Origin: Actinomycetes bacterium | GTDB taxonomy: Bacteria > Actinomycetota > Acidimicrobiia > Acidimicrobiales > RAAP-2 | Direction: 5' to 3' | Length of the DNA stretch: 33,686 bases | NCBI GenBank assembly: GCA_021820665.1 | Contig: JAKADK010000030.1 | Location: 1 to 33,686 of the forward strand | Shown: positions 13,446 through 22,060 of the stretch, one piece after another | Layout: every line of letters begins with the position of its first letter | Numbering within the stretch: the first letter of the stretch is position 1 | The notes under the pieces: generated by a model | Databases searched by the model: none | What the model was told of the DNA's origin: nothing | Seen by the model: the letters and a program-made list of their open reading frames with translations, nothing else | Program-made: the position numbers and the translations under genes

Positions 13446-14108
13446 GTGGTCACCAAGGCGATCGTGGGCGAAAAGGTCGGAATGACCCAGATCTGGGACG
13501 AGCAGAACCGGGCCATCCCCGTGACGATGCTGCGGGTCTCCCCGGTGCGCGTCGTGCAGGTGAAGACACCCGAGCGCGAGGGCTACTCGGCGCTCCAGGT
13601 GACCTGGGGCCACCGCCGGGAGTCCACCGTGAACAAGCCGATCCAGGGCCACTACGCCAAGGCCGGGGTCGACCCGGGGCGGCGGCTGGTGGAGCTCCGC
13701 ATCGACGACGCGTCCTCCTACGAGGTCGGCCAACAGCTGACGGCCGACCTCCTGACGGCCGGCGACCTGGTCGACGCCACGGCGGTGTCGAAGGGGAAGG
13801 GCTTCGCCGGCGGGATGAAGCGGCACAATTTCAAGGGCCAGGGTGCCGGCCACGGCAACCACAAGAAGCACCGGGCGCCGGGGTCCATCGGGGCGTGCGC
13901 CACGCCGTCGCGGGTGTTCAAGGGCACCCGGATGGCCGGGCGGATGGGCGGCGAACGGGTGACGACCCTGAACCTCGAGGTGGTTCAGGCCGATCCCGAA
14001 CGTGAGCTCGTGTTGATCAAGGGCGCTGTCCCCGGTCCGCGCGGGGCGATGGTCGTGCTCCGCGATGCCGTCAAGGCCCCGGCGGCGAAGGGGGCGTCAC
14101 GCTCGTGA
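13446..14108 (+). CDS. rplC: 50S ribosomal protein L3
   Basis: Early-assembly large-subunit protein whose loop reaches the peptidyl transferase centre. The GTG at 13446 gives 220 residues starting MVTKAIVGEKVGMTQIWDEQ, which matches the family start. GGAGAAG is 8 nt upstream. The signature RHNFKGQGAGHGNHKKHR and the FKGTRMAGRMGGERVT block are present. Its stop overlaps the rplD GTG by 4 nt, so the two are coupled. It heads the long overlapping ribosomal-protein series and is separated from rpsJ by a structured leader. Confidence 0.97.
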   Translation: MVTKAIVGEKVGMTQIWDEQNRAIPVTMLRVSPVRVVQVKTPEREGYSALQVTWGHRRESTVNKPIQGHYAKAGVDPGRRLVELRIDDASSYEVGQQLTADLLTAGDLVDATAVSKGKGFAGGMKRHNFKGQGAGHGNHKKHRAPGSIGACATPSRVFKGTRMAGRMGGERVTTLNLEVVQADPERELVLIKGAVPGPRGAMVVLRDAVKAPAAKGASRS

Positions 14109-14932
14109 GCGCCACGATGAGAGCGGCAGGAGACGAGACGGCGGGCATGTCGCCGGCGGCGCTGCGGCGCAGCATGCGCCCGGCTCCGGCGCGTCGGACG
14201 GTGGTCCGCCGGTCCATGGACGGGTCGGAGCTCGGTCGGGTGGACCTCGACCCCGACACCTTCGGCATCGAGCCGAACGGTGCCGTGCTCCACCAGGTGG
14301 TCACCGCCCAGCTTGCAGCCGCTCGCGCCGGGACGCAGTCGACGAAGACACGTGCCGAGGTGCGGGGCGGAGGAGCGAAGCCCTTCCGCCAGAAAGGGAC
14401 CGGCCGCTCGCGGCAGGGCTCGACCCGTGCCCCGCAGTGGTCCGGCGGCGGCGTGGCCCTGGGCCCGAAGCCGAGGAGCTATGCCCAGCACACTCCGAAG
14501 AAGATGGTCCGCCTGGCGCTCCGGTCGGCGTTGTCCGACCGGGCGGCCATGGACCGGGTCGCAGTGGTGGACGCCTGGTCGTTCGAGGTGCCCCGGACGA
14601 AGGACGCGGCGGCCGCCCTCGGCGCCCTGGGCCTCACCGGGCGTGTCCTGCTCGTCATCGGGCCGGAGGACGGGATCGCCGATCGCTCGTTCGGCAACCT
14701 TCCCGACGTCCAGACCATCCAGGCCGACGAGCTGAACGCCTACGACGTCCTGGTCAACGACTGGATCGTGTTCACCGACGCCACCCTGCCCCGTGGGGAC
14801 GCCCCGGCGAGCACGATGGACCAGACCGACCGGGAGCCGGACCGGGAGCCGGACGGAGAGCGCGACGTGGAGTCGGACACAGCGCCGGCTGAAGAGTCGG
14901 ACACAGCGCCGGCTGAAGGGACCGAGCCGTGA
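14105..14932 (+). CDS. rplD: 50S ribosomal protein L4 with N- and C-terminal extensions
   Basis: L4 binds 23S rRNA, lines the exit tunnel with its loop, and in some bacteria represses the S10 operon. The core is clear: the tunnel loop RGGGAKPFRQKGTGRSRQGS and the following SGGGVALGPKPRSYA. The protein is 275 residues against about 205-220 usually. About 37 residues precede the core start (MDGSELGRVDL), and a tail after about residue 232 is acidic and repetitive (DREP twice, ESDTAPAE twice). The GTG at 14105 overlaps rplC by 4 nt and has AAGGGGG upstream. In-frame ATGs at 14117, 14147 (AGGAGA upstream) and 14216 are alternative starts, so the N-terminal extension is less certain than the tail. 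Confidence 0.95.
   Translation: MSATMRAAGDETAGMSPAALRRSMRPAPARRTVVRRSMDGSELGRVDLDPDTFGIEPNGAVLHQVVTAQLAAARAGTQSTKTRAEVRGGGAKPFRQKGTGRSRQGSTRAPQWSGGGVALGPKPRSYAQHTPKKMVRLALRSALSDRAAMDRVAVVDAWSFEVPRTKDAAAALGALGLTGRVLLVIGPEDGIADRSFGNLPDVQTIQADELNAYDVLVNDWIVFTDATLPRGDAPASTMDQTDREPDREPDGERDVESDTAPAEESDTAPAEGTEP
14828..14917 (+). repeat. Tandem repeats in the rplD 3' end
   Basis: A 12-nt unit (GACCGGGAGCCG) occurs twice at 14828-14851. An identical 24-nt unit occurs twice at 14870-14893 and 14894-14917, encoding ESDTAPAE twice. All are in frame within the acidic tail of L4. Perfect identity suggests recent slippage or duplication. Confidence 0.9.
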
Positions 14933-15219
14933 AGAACCCCCATGCCATCCTGGTCCGACCGGTGGTCTCCGAGAAGTCCTACGCCCTCATGGACGAGAAC
15001 GTCTATGTCTTCGTGGTGGACCCGTCGGCGACCAAGATCGAGATCCGTCAGGCGGTCGAGCAGGCGTTCGGCGTCCGCGTCACCAACGTGAACACGCTCA
15101 ACCGGAAGGGCAAGACGAAACGCAACCGCCGCTCCAACACGATCGGGCACCGGCCCGACACGAAGCGGGCCATCGTCACCCTCCACGAGGGCGACAAGAT
15201 CGACCTCTTCGAGAGCTGA
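14929..15219 (+). CDS. rplW: 50S ribosomal protein L23
   Basis: Exit-tunnel rim protein that docks trigger factor and SRP. It is 96 residues, the normal size, and starts MKNPHAILVRPVVSEKSYALMDE, the standard L23 opening. The loop region NVNTLNRKGKTKRNRR and the end HEGDKIDLFE are typical. The GTG at 14929 overlaps the rplD stop by 4 nt. Unlike its neighbour L4 it carries no extension. Confidence 0.97.
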   Translation: MKNPHAILVRPVVSEKSYALMDENVYVFVVDPSATKIEIRQAVEQAFGVRVTNVNTLNRKGKTKRNRRSNTIGHRPDTKRAIVTLHEGDKIDLFES

Positions 15220-15234
15220 GAGAACCGAGGATCG

Positions 15235-16071
15235 ATGCCGCTTCGCTCGCGCAAACCCACCAGTGCCGGTCGCCGGTTCCAGACGGTCTCGGACTTCTCC
15301 GAGATCACCCGTGATCGCCCGGAGAAGTCGCTCCTGGCTCCCAAGCCCTCCACCGGGGGCCGAAACGCGCACGGCCGGAAGACGGCCCGACATCGCGGTG
15401 GTGGTCACAAGCAGCAGTACCGGATCGTCGATTTCCGGCGCGACAAGGACGGCATCCCGGCGAAGGTGGCGTCGATCGAGTACGACCCGAACCGCAACGC
15501 CCGGATCGCGCTCCTGCACTACCTGGACGGGGAGAAGCGCTACATCCTGGCGCCGGCCCACGTGTCCGTGGGTGACCGCCTCCAGTCTGGGCAGGGTGCG
15601 GACATCCGCCCCGGCAACGCGCTGCCCCTCCGGTTCATCCCCGTTGGATCGGTGGTCCACAACGTGGAGCTCCGGCCCGGCGGCGGCGGGAAGCTCGCCC
15701 GGGGAGCGGGGATGAGCGTGCAGCTCGTGGCCAAGGAAGGGCTTTTCGCCACCCTCCGACTGCCGTCGACGGAGATGCGCCGCGTCTCCATCGACTGCCG
15801 CGCCACCCTCGGTGTGGTCGGAAACGCCGAGGCCGAGCTGGTGAAGGTGGGGAAGGCCGGCCGTAATCGCTGGAAGGGCGTGCGTCCCCAGACCCGGGGC
15901 GTGGCAATGAACCCGGTCGACCACCCGCTCGGTGGAGGCGAGGGCAAGTCGTCCGGCGGTCGCCATCCGGTCTCCCCGTGGGGCAAGCCCGAAGGGCGCA
16001 CCCGGGCGCGACACAAGGACTCCGACAAGATGATCGTCCGGAAGCGCCGCACCCGCGGCGCGCGCCGGTAG
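15235..16071 (+). CDS. rplB: 50S ribosomal protein L2
   Basis: Core large-subunit protein near the peptidyl transferase centre and the subunit interface, 278 residues. [22 protein letters not shown] and [15 protein letters not shown] are textbook. The active-site-proximal segment reads [13 protein letters not shown] at 225-237. His230, the residue linked to peptidyl transfer in E. coli (His229 of the mature protein), is kept. Position 232, usually His, is Leu. The C-terminus [19 protein letters not shown] is typically basic. The ATG lies 15 nt after the rplW stop with GAGAACCGAGG upstream. Confidence 0.98.
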   Translation: MPLRSRKPTSAGRRFQTVSDFSEITRDRPEKSLLAPKPSTGGRNAHGRKTARHRGGGHKQQYRIVDFRRDKDGIPAKVASIEYDPNRNARIALLHYLDGEKRYILAPAHVSVGDRLQSGQGADIRPGNALPLRFIPVGSVVHNVELRPGGGGKLARGAGMSVQLVAKEGLFATLRLPSTEMRRVSIDCRATLGVVGNAEAELVKVGKAGRNRWKGVRPQTRGVAMNPVDHPLGGGEGKSSGGRHPVSPWGKPEGRTRARHKDSDKMIVRKRRTRGARR

Positions 16072-16094
16072 GGAACAGGGGAAGTACCGACACC

Positions 16095-16373
16095 ATGCCT
16101 CGCAGCCTGAAGAAGGGCCCGTTCGTCGACGACCATCTCATCAAGAAGGTCGACGCCCTCAATGCCGCGGGCGACAAGCGGGTCATCAAGACCTGGTCCC
16201 GTCGCTCGACGATCGTCCCAGATATGGTCGGGCACACCATCGCCGTCCACGACGGGCGCAAGCACGTCCCGGTCTACGTGACCGAGTCGATGGTCGGGCA
16301 CAAGCTGGGTGAGTTCGCGCCGACCCGGACGTTCAAGTTCCATGCGGGCCAGGAACGGGCAGGAAGGCGCTGA
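16095..16373 (+). CDS. rpsS: 30S ribosomal protein S19
   Basis: Small-subunit head protein that contacts S13 and the A-site tRNA region. It is 92 residues, as expected, starting [19 protein letters not shown]. The conserved [31 protein letters not shown] block is complete. The ATG at 16095 follows GGGGAAG (16078-16084). Upstream in-frame codons belong to the rplB coding region and are not used. Confidence 0.98.
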   Translation: MPRSLKKGPFVDDHLIKKVDALNAAGDKRVIKTWSRRSTIVPDMVGHTIAVHDGRKHVPVYVTESMVGHKLGEFAPTRTFKFHAGQERAGRR

Positions 16374-16374
16374 G

Positions 16375-17160
16375 ATGCCAGGAGTGAAGACGAACGAGCG
16401 CGAGGGGACCCGGTCGGTCCTTCGCCACAGCCGGATGTCGGCAACGAAGGCTCGCCAGGTGCTCGACCTCATCAGGGGCCAGGACGTCGACCGGGCGGCC
16501 GATATCCTCGCCCTCGGCGACCGCGAGGCCGCCACGGTGATCGGGAAGGTTCTGCACGCCGCCGTCGCCAATGCCGTGCACAACGACGGCCTGGACGCCG
16601 AGGAGCTCTACGTGTCGGCGTGCTACGCCGACGAGGGATCGACCCTGAAGCGGTGGCGCCCGCGTGCTCGCGGTCGAGCCACCCGGATCCGGAAGCGCAG
16701 CTGTCACATCACGGTGATCGTGAGCCGGCTCCCCGAGGAGCGCATCGCCCGGCGTCGGGCAGCAAAGGCGGCGGTTGGAGCCCAGCGGTCCCGCCGGGTG
16801 GCGGGCTCACGCCGGCGGCAGCGGTCGCAGGAGAACCTTCCCGCCGAGCAGGCGACCGGCAACCGGGCATCCCGGCGCGGGAAGGCGCCGGCGGACGAGC
16901 CGGTGACCGCGGTGGAACCCGAGCTGGAACCGGGCCCGGCCACCTCGGCGGCCACCTCGGCTGACGAGGACGCCATCGCCGAGGCTGACCCCGGCGCCAC
17001 CGCCGAGGCCACCGCCGACGACACCGAGGGTACGAGCGACAGTGGCGCCGAGGCTGACCCCGGCGACACCGCCGAGGCCACCGCCGGCGACACCGAGGGT
17101 ACGAGCGACAGTGGCGCCGAGGCCGACGCCAGCGACACCGTCGAAGAGAAGGGCGAGTAG
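16375..17160 (+). CDS. rplV: 50S ribosomal protein L22 with long C-terminal extension
   Basis: Exit-tunnel protein whose beta-hairpin lines the tunnel. The core covers residues 1-120, including SRMSATKARQVLDLIRG and LKRWRPRARGRATRIRKRSCHITVIV. A tail of about 141 residues follows, making 261 in all against about 110-190 usually. The first part of the tail is basic (about 121-170). The rest is Ala/Glu/Asp/Thr-rich and contains a 23-residue unit repeated twice at 203-248. The ATG is one base after the rpsS stop, with AGGAAGG upstream. The stop is immediately followed by the rpsC ATG. The tail has no similarity I recognise and is probably disordered. Confidence 0.96.
   Translation: MPGVKTNEREGTRSVLRHSRMSATKARQVLDLIRGQDVDRAADILALGDREAATVIGKVLHAAVANAVHNDGLDAEELYVSACYADEGSTLKRWRPRARGRATRIRKRSCHITVIVSRLPEERIARRRAAKAAVGAQRSRRVAGSRRRQRSQENLPAEQATGNRASRRGKAPADEPVTAVEPELEPGPATSAATSADEDAIAEADPGATAEATADDTEGTSDSGAEADPGDTAEATAGDTEGTSDSGAEADASDTVEEKGE
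16981..17118 (+). repeat. Two 69-nt tandem units in the rplV 3' end
   Basis: Units at 16981-17049 and 17050-17118 differ at only two of 69 bases, and a third degenerate partial unit starts at 17119. Each encodes a unit beginning EADPG and containing TAEATA and DTEGTSDSG. The period keeps the reading frame. Confidence 0.93.
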
Positions 17161-18228
17161 ATGGGCCAGAAGGTCAATCCCTACGGGTTCCGGCTCGGGA
17201 TCACCACCGATTGGAAGTCCCGGTGGTACGAGGAGCGCAACTACCAGAACTTCGTCATCGAGGACTGGAAGATCCGCGACTACCTGATGTCCCAGCTCGA
17301 GTCGGCGGCGGTCAGCCGGATCGAGGTGGAGCGGACCCGCGATCGGCTGCGGGTGGACATCCACACCGCCCGCCCCGGGATCGTGATCGGCCGCCGGGGG
17401 TCGGAGGCGGACCGGTTGAAGAAGAAGATCGAGGAGATCACCGGTCTGAACAACCGGATCCAGTTGAACATCCAAGAGATCAAGCAGCCGGAGTTGGACG
17501 CGGCACTGATCGCTCAGGGAATCTGCGACCAGCTGGCCCGGCGGGTGGCGTTCCGACGCGCCATGAAGCGGGCCATCCAGACGGTCCAGAAAGCCGGAGC
17601 CGTGGGTGTCCGGGTGCAATGCTCCGGCCGGCTCGGTGGTTCCGAGATGGCCCGCAAGGAGGCCTACCGCGAGGGGCGGGTCCCGCTCCACACCCTCCGC
17701 GCCGACATCGACTACGGATTTCGCGAGGCCCGGACCACGTTCGGCCGGATTGGCGTCAAGGTGTGGATCTACAAGGGCGACATCCTGCCGTACAAGATCT
17801 CGACCGAGGACAAGATCACCCGGGAGGCCGCAATGGCTGTCGGGGAGACGTCGGGCCAGTCGACAGCGCCCCGCCGCCTGATCACCGCCGGTGGTGGGCG
17901 GCGTAGGGCCGAGCTGGGGGCGCCAGGGAGCGCAGCGACACCCGGCGCCGTCGCCGCGCCGGCCGGTCCGGCCGGTCCGGGAGAGGACGGACCCGGCGGA
18001 CCCGAGGCTGGGCTCGAACCCGCCGTCCCGGCGATCGAGCCGGAGCTGGAGTTGGAGGCGCCCGTTGAGGGCGCCCTGGTCGGTAGGACCGAAGAGGCCC
18101 CCATCGTCGACGTCGTGGTCCCGGTGGCCACCGACGAGCTGGAGCGCATCTTGACCGAGGACGAGGAGATCGAGCGGCGTACGCGCGAGCACCACGAGAC
18201 GCCCCATTTCCGCAAGGAGGCCGACTGA
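17161..18228 (+). CDS. rpsC: 30S ribosomal protein S3 with C-terminal extension
   Basis: mRNA-entry-tunnel protein. The core, residues 1-212, runs from [21 protein letters not shown] through the KH-domain segment [20 protein letters not shown] to [12 protein letters not shown]. About 143 further residues follow, giving 355 in total against about 210-275 usually. The extension is Pro/Ala/Gly-rich, then acidic, and ends in a charged stretch with several His residues. The ATG directly abuts the rplV stop codon. No Shine-Dalgarno better than GAGAAGGGCGAG is seen, so coupling to rplV is likely. Confidence 0.97.
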   Translation: MGQKVNPYGFRLGITTDWKSRWYEERNYQNFVIEDWKIRDYLMSQLESAAVSRIEVERTRDRLRVDIHTARPGIVIGRRGSEADRLKKKIEEITGLNNRIQLNIQEIKQPELDAALIAQGICDQLARRVAFRRAMKRAIQTVQKAGAVGVRVQCSGRLGGSEMARKEAYREGRVPLHTLRADIDYGFREARTTFGRIGVKVWIYKGDILPYKISTEDKITREAAMAVGETSGQSTAPRRLITAGGGRRRAELGAPGSAATPGAVAAPAGPAGPGEDGPGGPEAGLEPAVPAIEPELELEAPVEGALVGRTEEAPIVDVVVPVATDELERILTEDEEIERRTREHHETPHFRKEAD

Positions 18229-18229
18229 C

Positions 18230-18667
18230 ATGCTGATGCCCAGGAAGGTCAAGCACCGCAAGCAGCAGCGCGGCCGGATGTCCGGTGTCGCCAAGGGTGG
18301 CACCGCGGTCAGCTTCGGAGACTTCGGCATCCAGGCGCTGGAACCGGGGTGGCTGACGGCGCGGCAGATCGAGGCATCCCGGATCGCCATGACCAGGCAC
18401 GTCAAGCGTGGCGGGAAGGTGTGGATCCGCGTCTTCCCCGACCGCCCGGTGACCCAGAAGCCGGCCGAGACACGGATGGGGTCCGGCAAGGGAAACCCGG
18501 AGCACTGGGTGGCGGTGGTCAAGCCGGGCCGGATCCTCTTCGAGCTCGCCGGCGTGGAGGAGCAGCTCGCCCGTGAGGCGATGGAGCGCGCCATCCAGAA
18601 GCTTCCGTTCAAGGCCAAGTTCGTGGTGCGGCCGGGCACGCACGGCGCCCCGGAGGTGCTGGTCTGA
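18230..18667 (+). CDS. rplP: 50S ribosomal protein L16
   Basis: Large-subunit protein at the A-site side of the central protuberance. It is 145 residues, starting [60 protein letters not shown] and the C-terminal [11 protein letters not shown] are all typical. The ATG at 18230 is one base past the rpsC stop, with AAGGAGG at 18214-18220. The end overlaps the rpmC ATG by one base. No unusual extension. Confidence 0.98.
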   Translation: MLMPRKVKHRKQQRGRMSGVAKGGTAVSFGDFGIQALEPGWLTARQIEASRIAMTRHVKRGGKVWIRVFPDRPVTQKPAETRMGSGKGNPEHWVAVVKPGRILFELAGVEEQLAREAMERAIQKLPFKAKFVVRPGTHGAPEVLV

Positions 18668-19173
18668 TGGCGGCCGCAAGCGAGATCACCGAGCTCGACG
18701 ACGACGAGCTCGAAACGAGGCTGACCGAATCGCGCCGTGAGCTGTTCAACCTCCGCTTCCAGCTGGCAACGGGACAGCTGGACAACTACTCGCGCATGGT
18801 GTGGGTTCGCAAGGAGATCGCCCGGCTGATGACCGAGCGACGGGCTCGGGAGATCGCCGAGGCCGAGGGCCTGGCGGCGGAGGCCATTCCCGCCCACCGT
18901 GCCGTGGCTCGCCGCCGGCGTGCCGACGAGGAGGCGGGCCGGGTCCGGGTCCCGGCCGCCGAGCGCCGGGCCGCCGAGCGCGGCGGCGACCAACGTGGTG
19001 ACGACCGCGCCCAGGAGGCCCAGGAGGACGACGACCCCGCTGTCGTCGATGCGGTGATCGACGATCTGGCCGCATCGCAGGGTGCCGCCGAGTCCGAGGC
19101 GGGTCAGGCCGCCGTGAACGAGGCCGACGAGACCGGCGAGACCGCCGGCCCGGAGAGCGAAGAGGAGTCCTGA
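18667..19173 (+). CDS. rpmC: 50S ribosomal protein L29 with ~100-residue C-terminal extension
   Basis: Small helical protein at the tunnel exit beside L23. The core occupies residues about 1-68: [32 protein letters not shown] and then [17 protein letters not shown]. The protein is 168 residues against about 65-80 usually. The extension starts basic and becomes strongly acidic, ending GPESEEES. It is probably disordered and would extend near the polypeptide exit. The ATG overlaps the rplP stop and the stop overlaps the rpsQ ATG, each by one base. I see no DNA repeat in this tail. Confidence 0.95.
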   Translation: MAAASEITELDDDELETRLTESRRELFNLRFQLATGQLDNYSRMVWVRKEIARLMTERRAREIAEAEGLAAEAIPAHRAVARRRRADEEAGRVRVPAAERRAAERGGDQRGDDRAQEAQEDDDPAVVDAVIDDLAASQGAAESEAGQAAVNEADETGETAGPESEEES

Positions 19174-19607
19174 TGCCCGAGGGCGAAGACGAGAGCACTG
19201 AGTTCCGGGCGGACGGAGAGAGCACTGAGGTCCGGGCGGACGGAGAGAGCACTGAGGTCCGGGCGGACGGAGAGAGCGCGGGCACCCCGTACGGCACGGG
19301 GCAGGTTGCGCCGGCCGGACCGGTTGGCACCGCGACTTCCGAGACCACGGGGGTACGCGCGAACCGACGGAAGGTGCGCGAGGGGACGGTGGTCTCTGAC
19401 GCCATGGAGGCGACGGTGGTCGTGGCTGTCGTCGAGCGCGTCCGCCATCCGCGCTACCGCAAGACGGTCCAGCGCACCAAGCGGCTCTACGTCCACGACG
19501 GCGACAACAGCGCGAAGGTCGGAGACCGTGTCCGGGTGGTGGAGACCCGTCCGGTGTCGAAGCTGAAGCGGTGGCGGCTGGCGGAGATCCTGGAGCGTGC
19601 CCGATGA
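19173..19607 (+). CDS. rpsQ: 30S ribosomal protein S17 with repetitive N-terminal extension
   Basis: Primary 16S rRNA binder. The core starts near residue 64 ([23 protein letters not shown]) and runs to the end, about 81 residues and normal. The first 63 residues are an extra acidic segment with ESTE(F/V)RADG three times at 7-33, then a Gly/Ala/Thr-rich linker. The ATG at 19173 overlaps the rpmC stop by one base and has a good AGAGGAG upstream. No alternative ATG lies just before the core, so I accept the extension, though a GTG codon at the core's Val68 cannot be excluded as a start. The stop overlaps rplN by 4 nt. Confidence 0.93.
   Translation: MPEGEDESTEFRADGESTEVRADGESTEVRADGESAGTPYGTGQVAPAGPVGTATSETTGVRANRRKVREGTVVSDAMEATVVVAVVERVRHPRYRKTVQRTKRLYVHDGDNSAKVGDRVRVVETRPVSKLKRWRLAEILERAR
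19191..19271 (+). repeat. Three 27-nt tandem units in the rpsQ 5' end
   Basis: Units at 19191-19217, 19218-19244 and 19245-19271 are identical except for one base in the first (T for G, giving Phe instead of Val). A partial fourth copy begins at 19272. They encode ESTE(F/V)RADG in frame within the acidic N-terminal extension of S17. Confidence 0.95.
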
Positions 19608-19972
19608 TCCAACAGGAGTCCCGGCTGCGTGTCGCCGACAACTCGGGGGCGCGGGAAGTGCTCTGCATCAAGGTCCTGGGCGGCTCACGGCGGCGCTACG
19701 CCTCCATCGGCGACGTCTTCGTCGCCACGGTGAAGGACGCCATTCCCGGTGCCGCCGTGAAGAAGGGCGATGTGGTGAAGTGCGTCGTCGTACGGACGAA
19801 GAAGGAGAAGCGCCGGCCGGATGGCAGCTACATCCGGTTCGACGAGAACGCCGCGGTGCTGATCAACGACCAGCAACAGCCCCGCGGCACGCGCATCTTC
19901 GGTCCGGTCGGCCGGGAGCTGCGCGACAAGCGCTTCATGAGGATCGTCTCGCTGGCACCGGAGGTGTTGTGA
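19604..19972 (+). CDS. rplN: 50S ribosomal protein L14
   Basis: Intersubunit-bridge protein, 122 residues, exactly the family length. It begins [28 protein letters not shown], which fixes the ATG at 19604. This start overlaps the rpsQ stop by 4 nt (ATGA). The central [22 protein letters not shown] segment and the end [12 protein letters not shown] are standard. An ORF opening 11 codons earlier adds residues unlike L14 and is not used. It is the first gene of the classical spc group, with no gap from the S10 group. Confidence 0.98.
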   Translation: MIQQESRLRVADNSGAREVLCIKVLGGSRRRYASIGDVFVATVKDAIPGAAVKKGDVVKCVVVRTKKEKRRPDGSYIRFDENAAVLINDQQQPRGTRIFGPVGRELRDKRFMRIVSLAPEVL

Positions 19973-20277
19973 TGCGAATTCGCAAGGGAGACCGTGTCCA
20001 GGTCATGAGCGGCAAGGACCGGGGGAAGCGGGCCGACGTGGTCCGGGCGATCCCGTCGGAAGGCCGGGTCATCGTCGAAGGGGTCCACGTGGCCAAGCGG
20101 CACGCCAAACCGACGCGCGCCACGATGCAAGGCGGGGTGATCGACAAGTTCATGCCGGTGGCCGTGTCCTCGGTGGCCATCATCTGCGGGTCATGCGGTC
20201 CGACGCGTATCGGGATGCGGGTGGACGAGCAGGGCCGCAAGCTGCGGATCTGCCGCAAGTGCGGGGCGGACCTGTGA
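19972..20277 (+). CDS. rplX: 50S ribosomal protein L24
   Basis: Assembly-initiating large-subunit protein, 101 residues. The KOW motif [20 protein letters not shown] is at the N-terminus. Near the C-terminus CGSC and CRKC form a zinc-ribbon-like pair seen in many L24 proteins. The ATG at 19972 shares one base with the rplN stop. A GTG codon directly before it (19969) is an alternative start. The stop overlaps the rplE ATG by one base. Confidence 0.97.
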   Translation: MRIRKGDRVQVMSGKDRGKRADVVRAIPSEGRVIVEGVHVAKRHAKPTRATMQGGVIDKFMPVAVSSVAIICGSCGPTRIGMRVDEQGRKLRICRKCGADL

Positions 20278-20846
20278 TGGCGACCGCCACGACGACACGC
20301 CCGCGCCTGAAGCAGCGGTACGACACGACGGTTCGCGGCCAGCTCCAAGAAGAGCTGGGTCTCGGCAACGTCATGGAGGTGCCGAGGTTGGAGAAGATCG
20401 TCGTGAACATGGGGGTGGGTCGGGCGACCCAGCAGAAGTCCCTCATGGAAGGGGCGATGCGCGACCTGGAGATCATCACCGGGCAGAAGCCGATGGTGAC
20501 CCGGGCGAAGAAGTCGATCGCCGGGTTCAAGCTCCGCGAGGGGCAGGACATCGGTGCGAAGGTCACCCTGCGCGGCGACCGGGCCTGGGAGTTCTTCGAC
20601 CGCCTGGTGGCGACGGCGATCCCCCGGATCCGTGACTTCCGCGGCCTCCCCTCCCGGTCCTTCGACGGCCACGGCAACTACACCTTCGGCGTCACCGAGC
20701 AGCTCATCTTCCCGGAGATCGACTACGACCGGATCGACGCCACCCGAGGCATGGACATCACCATCGTCACCACCGCACGTACCGACGAGGAGGGTCGGGC
20801 GTTCCTGCGAGCGTTCGGCTTCCCGTTCCGACAGGAGAACCAGTAA
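20277..20846 (+). CDS. rplE: 50S ribosomal protein L5
   Basis: 5S rRNA-binding protein of the central protuberance, 189 residues. Family blocks [54 protein letters not shown] and the end AFGFPFRQ are present. The ATG at 20277 overlaps the rplX stop by one base. The first ten residues ([10 protein letters not shown]) are a short family-variable lead. The frame is open upstream into rplX but without similarity. Confidence 0.98.
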   Translation: MATATTTRPRLKQRYDTTVRGQLQEELGLGNVMEVPRLEKIVVNMGVGRATQQKSLMEGAMRDLEIITGQKPMVTRAKKSIAGFKLREGQDIGAKVTLRGDRAWEFFDRLVATAIPRIRDFRGLPSRSFDGHGNYTFGVTEQLIFPEIDYDRIDATRGMDITIVTTARTDEEGRAFLRAFGFPFRQENQ

Positions 20847-20850
20847 CCCC

Positions 20851-21036
20851 ATGGCGAAGAAGGCTTTGATCGAGAAGCAGCAGCGCACTCCGAAGTTCAA
20901 GGTCCGCGGCTACACGCGGTGCCGCCGGTGCGGTCGGCCGAAGGCCGTGTACCGCAAGTTCGGGCTGTGCCGCATCTGCCTCCGCGTGATGGTGCATGCC
21001 GGCGAGATCCCGGGTGTGACGAAGGCCAGCTGGTGA
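20851..21036 (+). CDS. rpsN: 30S ribosomal protein S14, zinc-binding (type Z) form
   Basis: Small-subunit head protein, 61 residues. This is the short zinc form (type Z), with Cys24, Cys27, Cys40 and Cys43 in CRRC and CRIC. It starts [21 protein letters not shown], and the ATG at 20851 lies 4 nt after the rplE stop with ACAGGAG upstream. Many bacteria keep a zinc-independent paralogue elsewhere for zinc limitation, but that cannot be seen here. Confidence 0.98.
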   Translation: MAKKALIEKQQRTPKFKVRGYTRCRRCGRPKAVYRKFGLCRICLRVMVHAGEIPGVTKASW

Positions 21037-21049
21037 GGGGAGGCGCACG

Positions 21050-21454
21050 ATGACCATGACCGATCCCATCGCCGACATGCTGACCCGGATCCGCAACGCC
21101 AACACCGCGCACTTCGACACGGTGAAGATGCCGGGCTCGAAGCTGAAGGAGTCTCTCGCCGCCATCCTGGTGAGCGAGGGGTACATCGCGGGCTACGAGG
21201 TGCGGGACGAGCCGGATCGGCCGGGGAAGACGCTCGAGATCACGATGAAGTACGCCGCCGACCGGTCGCGCACCATCGCCGGGATCAAGCGCGTCTCGAA
21301 GCCGGGCCTGCGGATCTATGCCCAGGCCGACCGCATCCCCCGTGTGCTCGGGGGGATGGGCGTCGCCGTGGTCTCCACCTCGAAGGGCCTCATGACCGAC
21401 CGCGAGGCGAGGCGCCATCACATGGGGGGCGAGGTGCTCTGCTATGTCTGGTGA
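21050..21454 (+). CDS. rpsH: 30S ribosomal protein S8
   Basis: Primary 16S rRNA binder and, in E. coli, the translational repressor of the spc operon. It is 134 residues, starting [18 protein letters not shown]. Conserved [27 protein letters not shown] and the C-terminal [20 protein letters not shown] are present. The ATG at 21050 has GAGGGGAGG upstream; an ATG two codons later is a minor alternative. Confidence 0.98.
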   Translation: MTMTDPIADMLTRIRNANTAHFDTVKMPGSKLKESLAAILVSEGYIAGYEVRDEPDRPGKTLEITMKYAADRSRTIAGIKRVSKPGLRIYAQADRIPRVLGGMGVAVVSTSKGLMTDREARRHHMGGEVLCYVW

Positions 21455-21520
21455 CGCGCTGCCCGCCGGCCGGCCGGCGACGATCCCACCGGCCCCGGTG
21501 GGCAAAGGAGTTGATCGCTG

Positions 21521-22060
21521 ATGTCTCGAATCGGGCGTTCCCCGATCCCGGTGCCCTCGGGTGTCTCGGTCGCCGTCGCCGGGAGCACGGTGACGGTCAC
21601 GGGTCCCCAGGGGACGCTGACCCGCGCCGTCCCGGCCGCCATCAGCGTGCGTCAGGACGGAGACACCCTCGTGGTCGAGCGCCCCGACGACCAGCGCCAG
21701 CACCGAGCCCTCCACGGCCTGACCCGGACGCTGGTGGCCAACATGGTCGATGGCGTGACGAAGGGCTTCACGAAGGAGCTCGAGATCGTGGGCGTCGGCT
21801 ACCGAGCCATTCCCAAGGGTCCGGGAGCGCTCGAGCTCGCGCTCGGCTTCTCCCACCCGGTGAACGTGGACGCTCCCGACGGCGTCACCTTCGAGGTTCC
21901 CTCGGCCACACGTATCGTGGTCAAGGGCATCGACAAGGAGAAGGTCGGCCAGGTGGCCGCCGACATCCGCAAGATCCGCAAGCCCGAGCCCTACAAGGGC
22001 AAGGGTGTGAGGTACGCGGGCGAGCGCGTGCTCCGCAAGGCAGGGAAGGCAGCGAAGTAA
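21521..22060 (+). CDS. rplF: 50S ribosomal protein L6
   Basis: Protein at the base of the factor-binding stalk, 179 residues. It starts [21 protein letters not shown] and ends in [22 protein letters not shown], both diagnostic. AAAGGAG at 21504-21510 is a strong ribosome binding site. The 66-nt gap after rpsH is the longest within this part of the cluster and shows no promoter I can support. The stop overlaps the rplR ATG by one base. Confidence 0.98.
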   Translation: MSRIGRSPIPVPSGVSVAVAGSTVTVTGPQGTLTRAVPAAISVRQDGDTLVVERPDDQRQHRALHGLTRTLVANMVDGVTKGFTKELEIVGVGYRAIPKGPGALELALGFSHPVNVDAPDGVTFEVPSATRIVVKGIDKEKVGQVAADIRKIRKPEPYKGKGVRYAGERVLRKAGKAAK

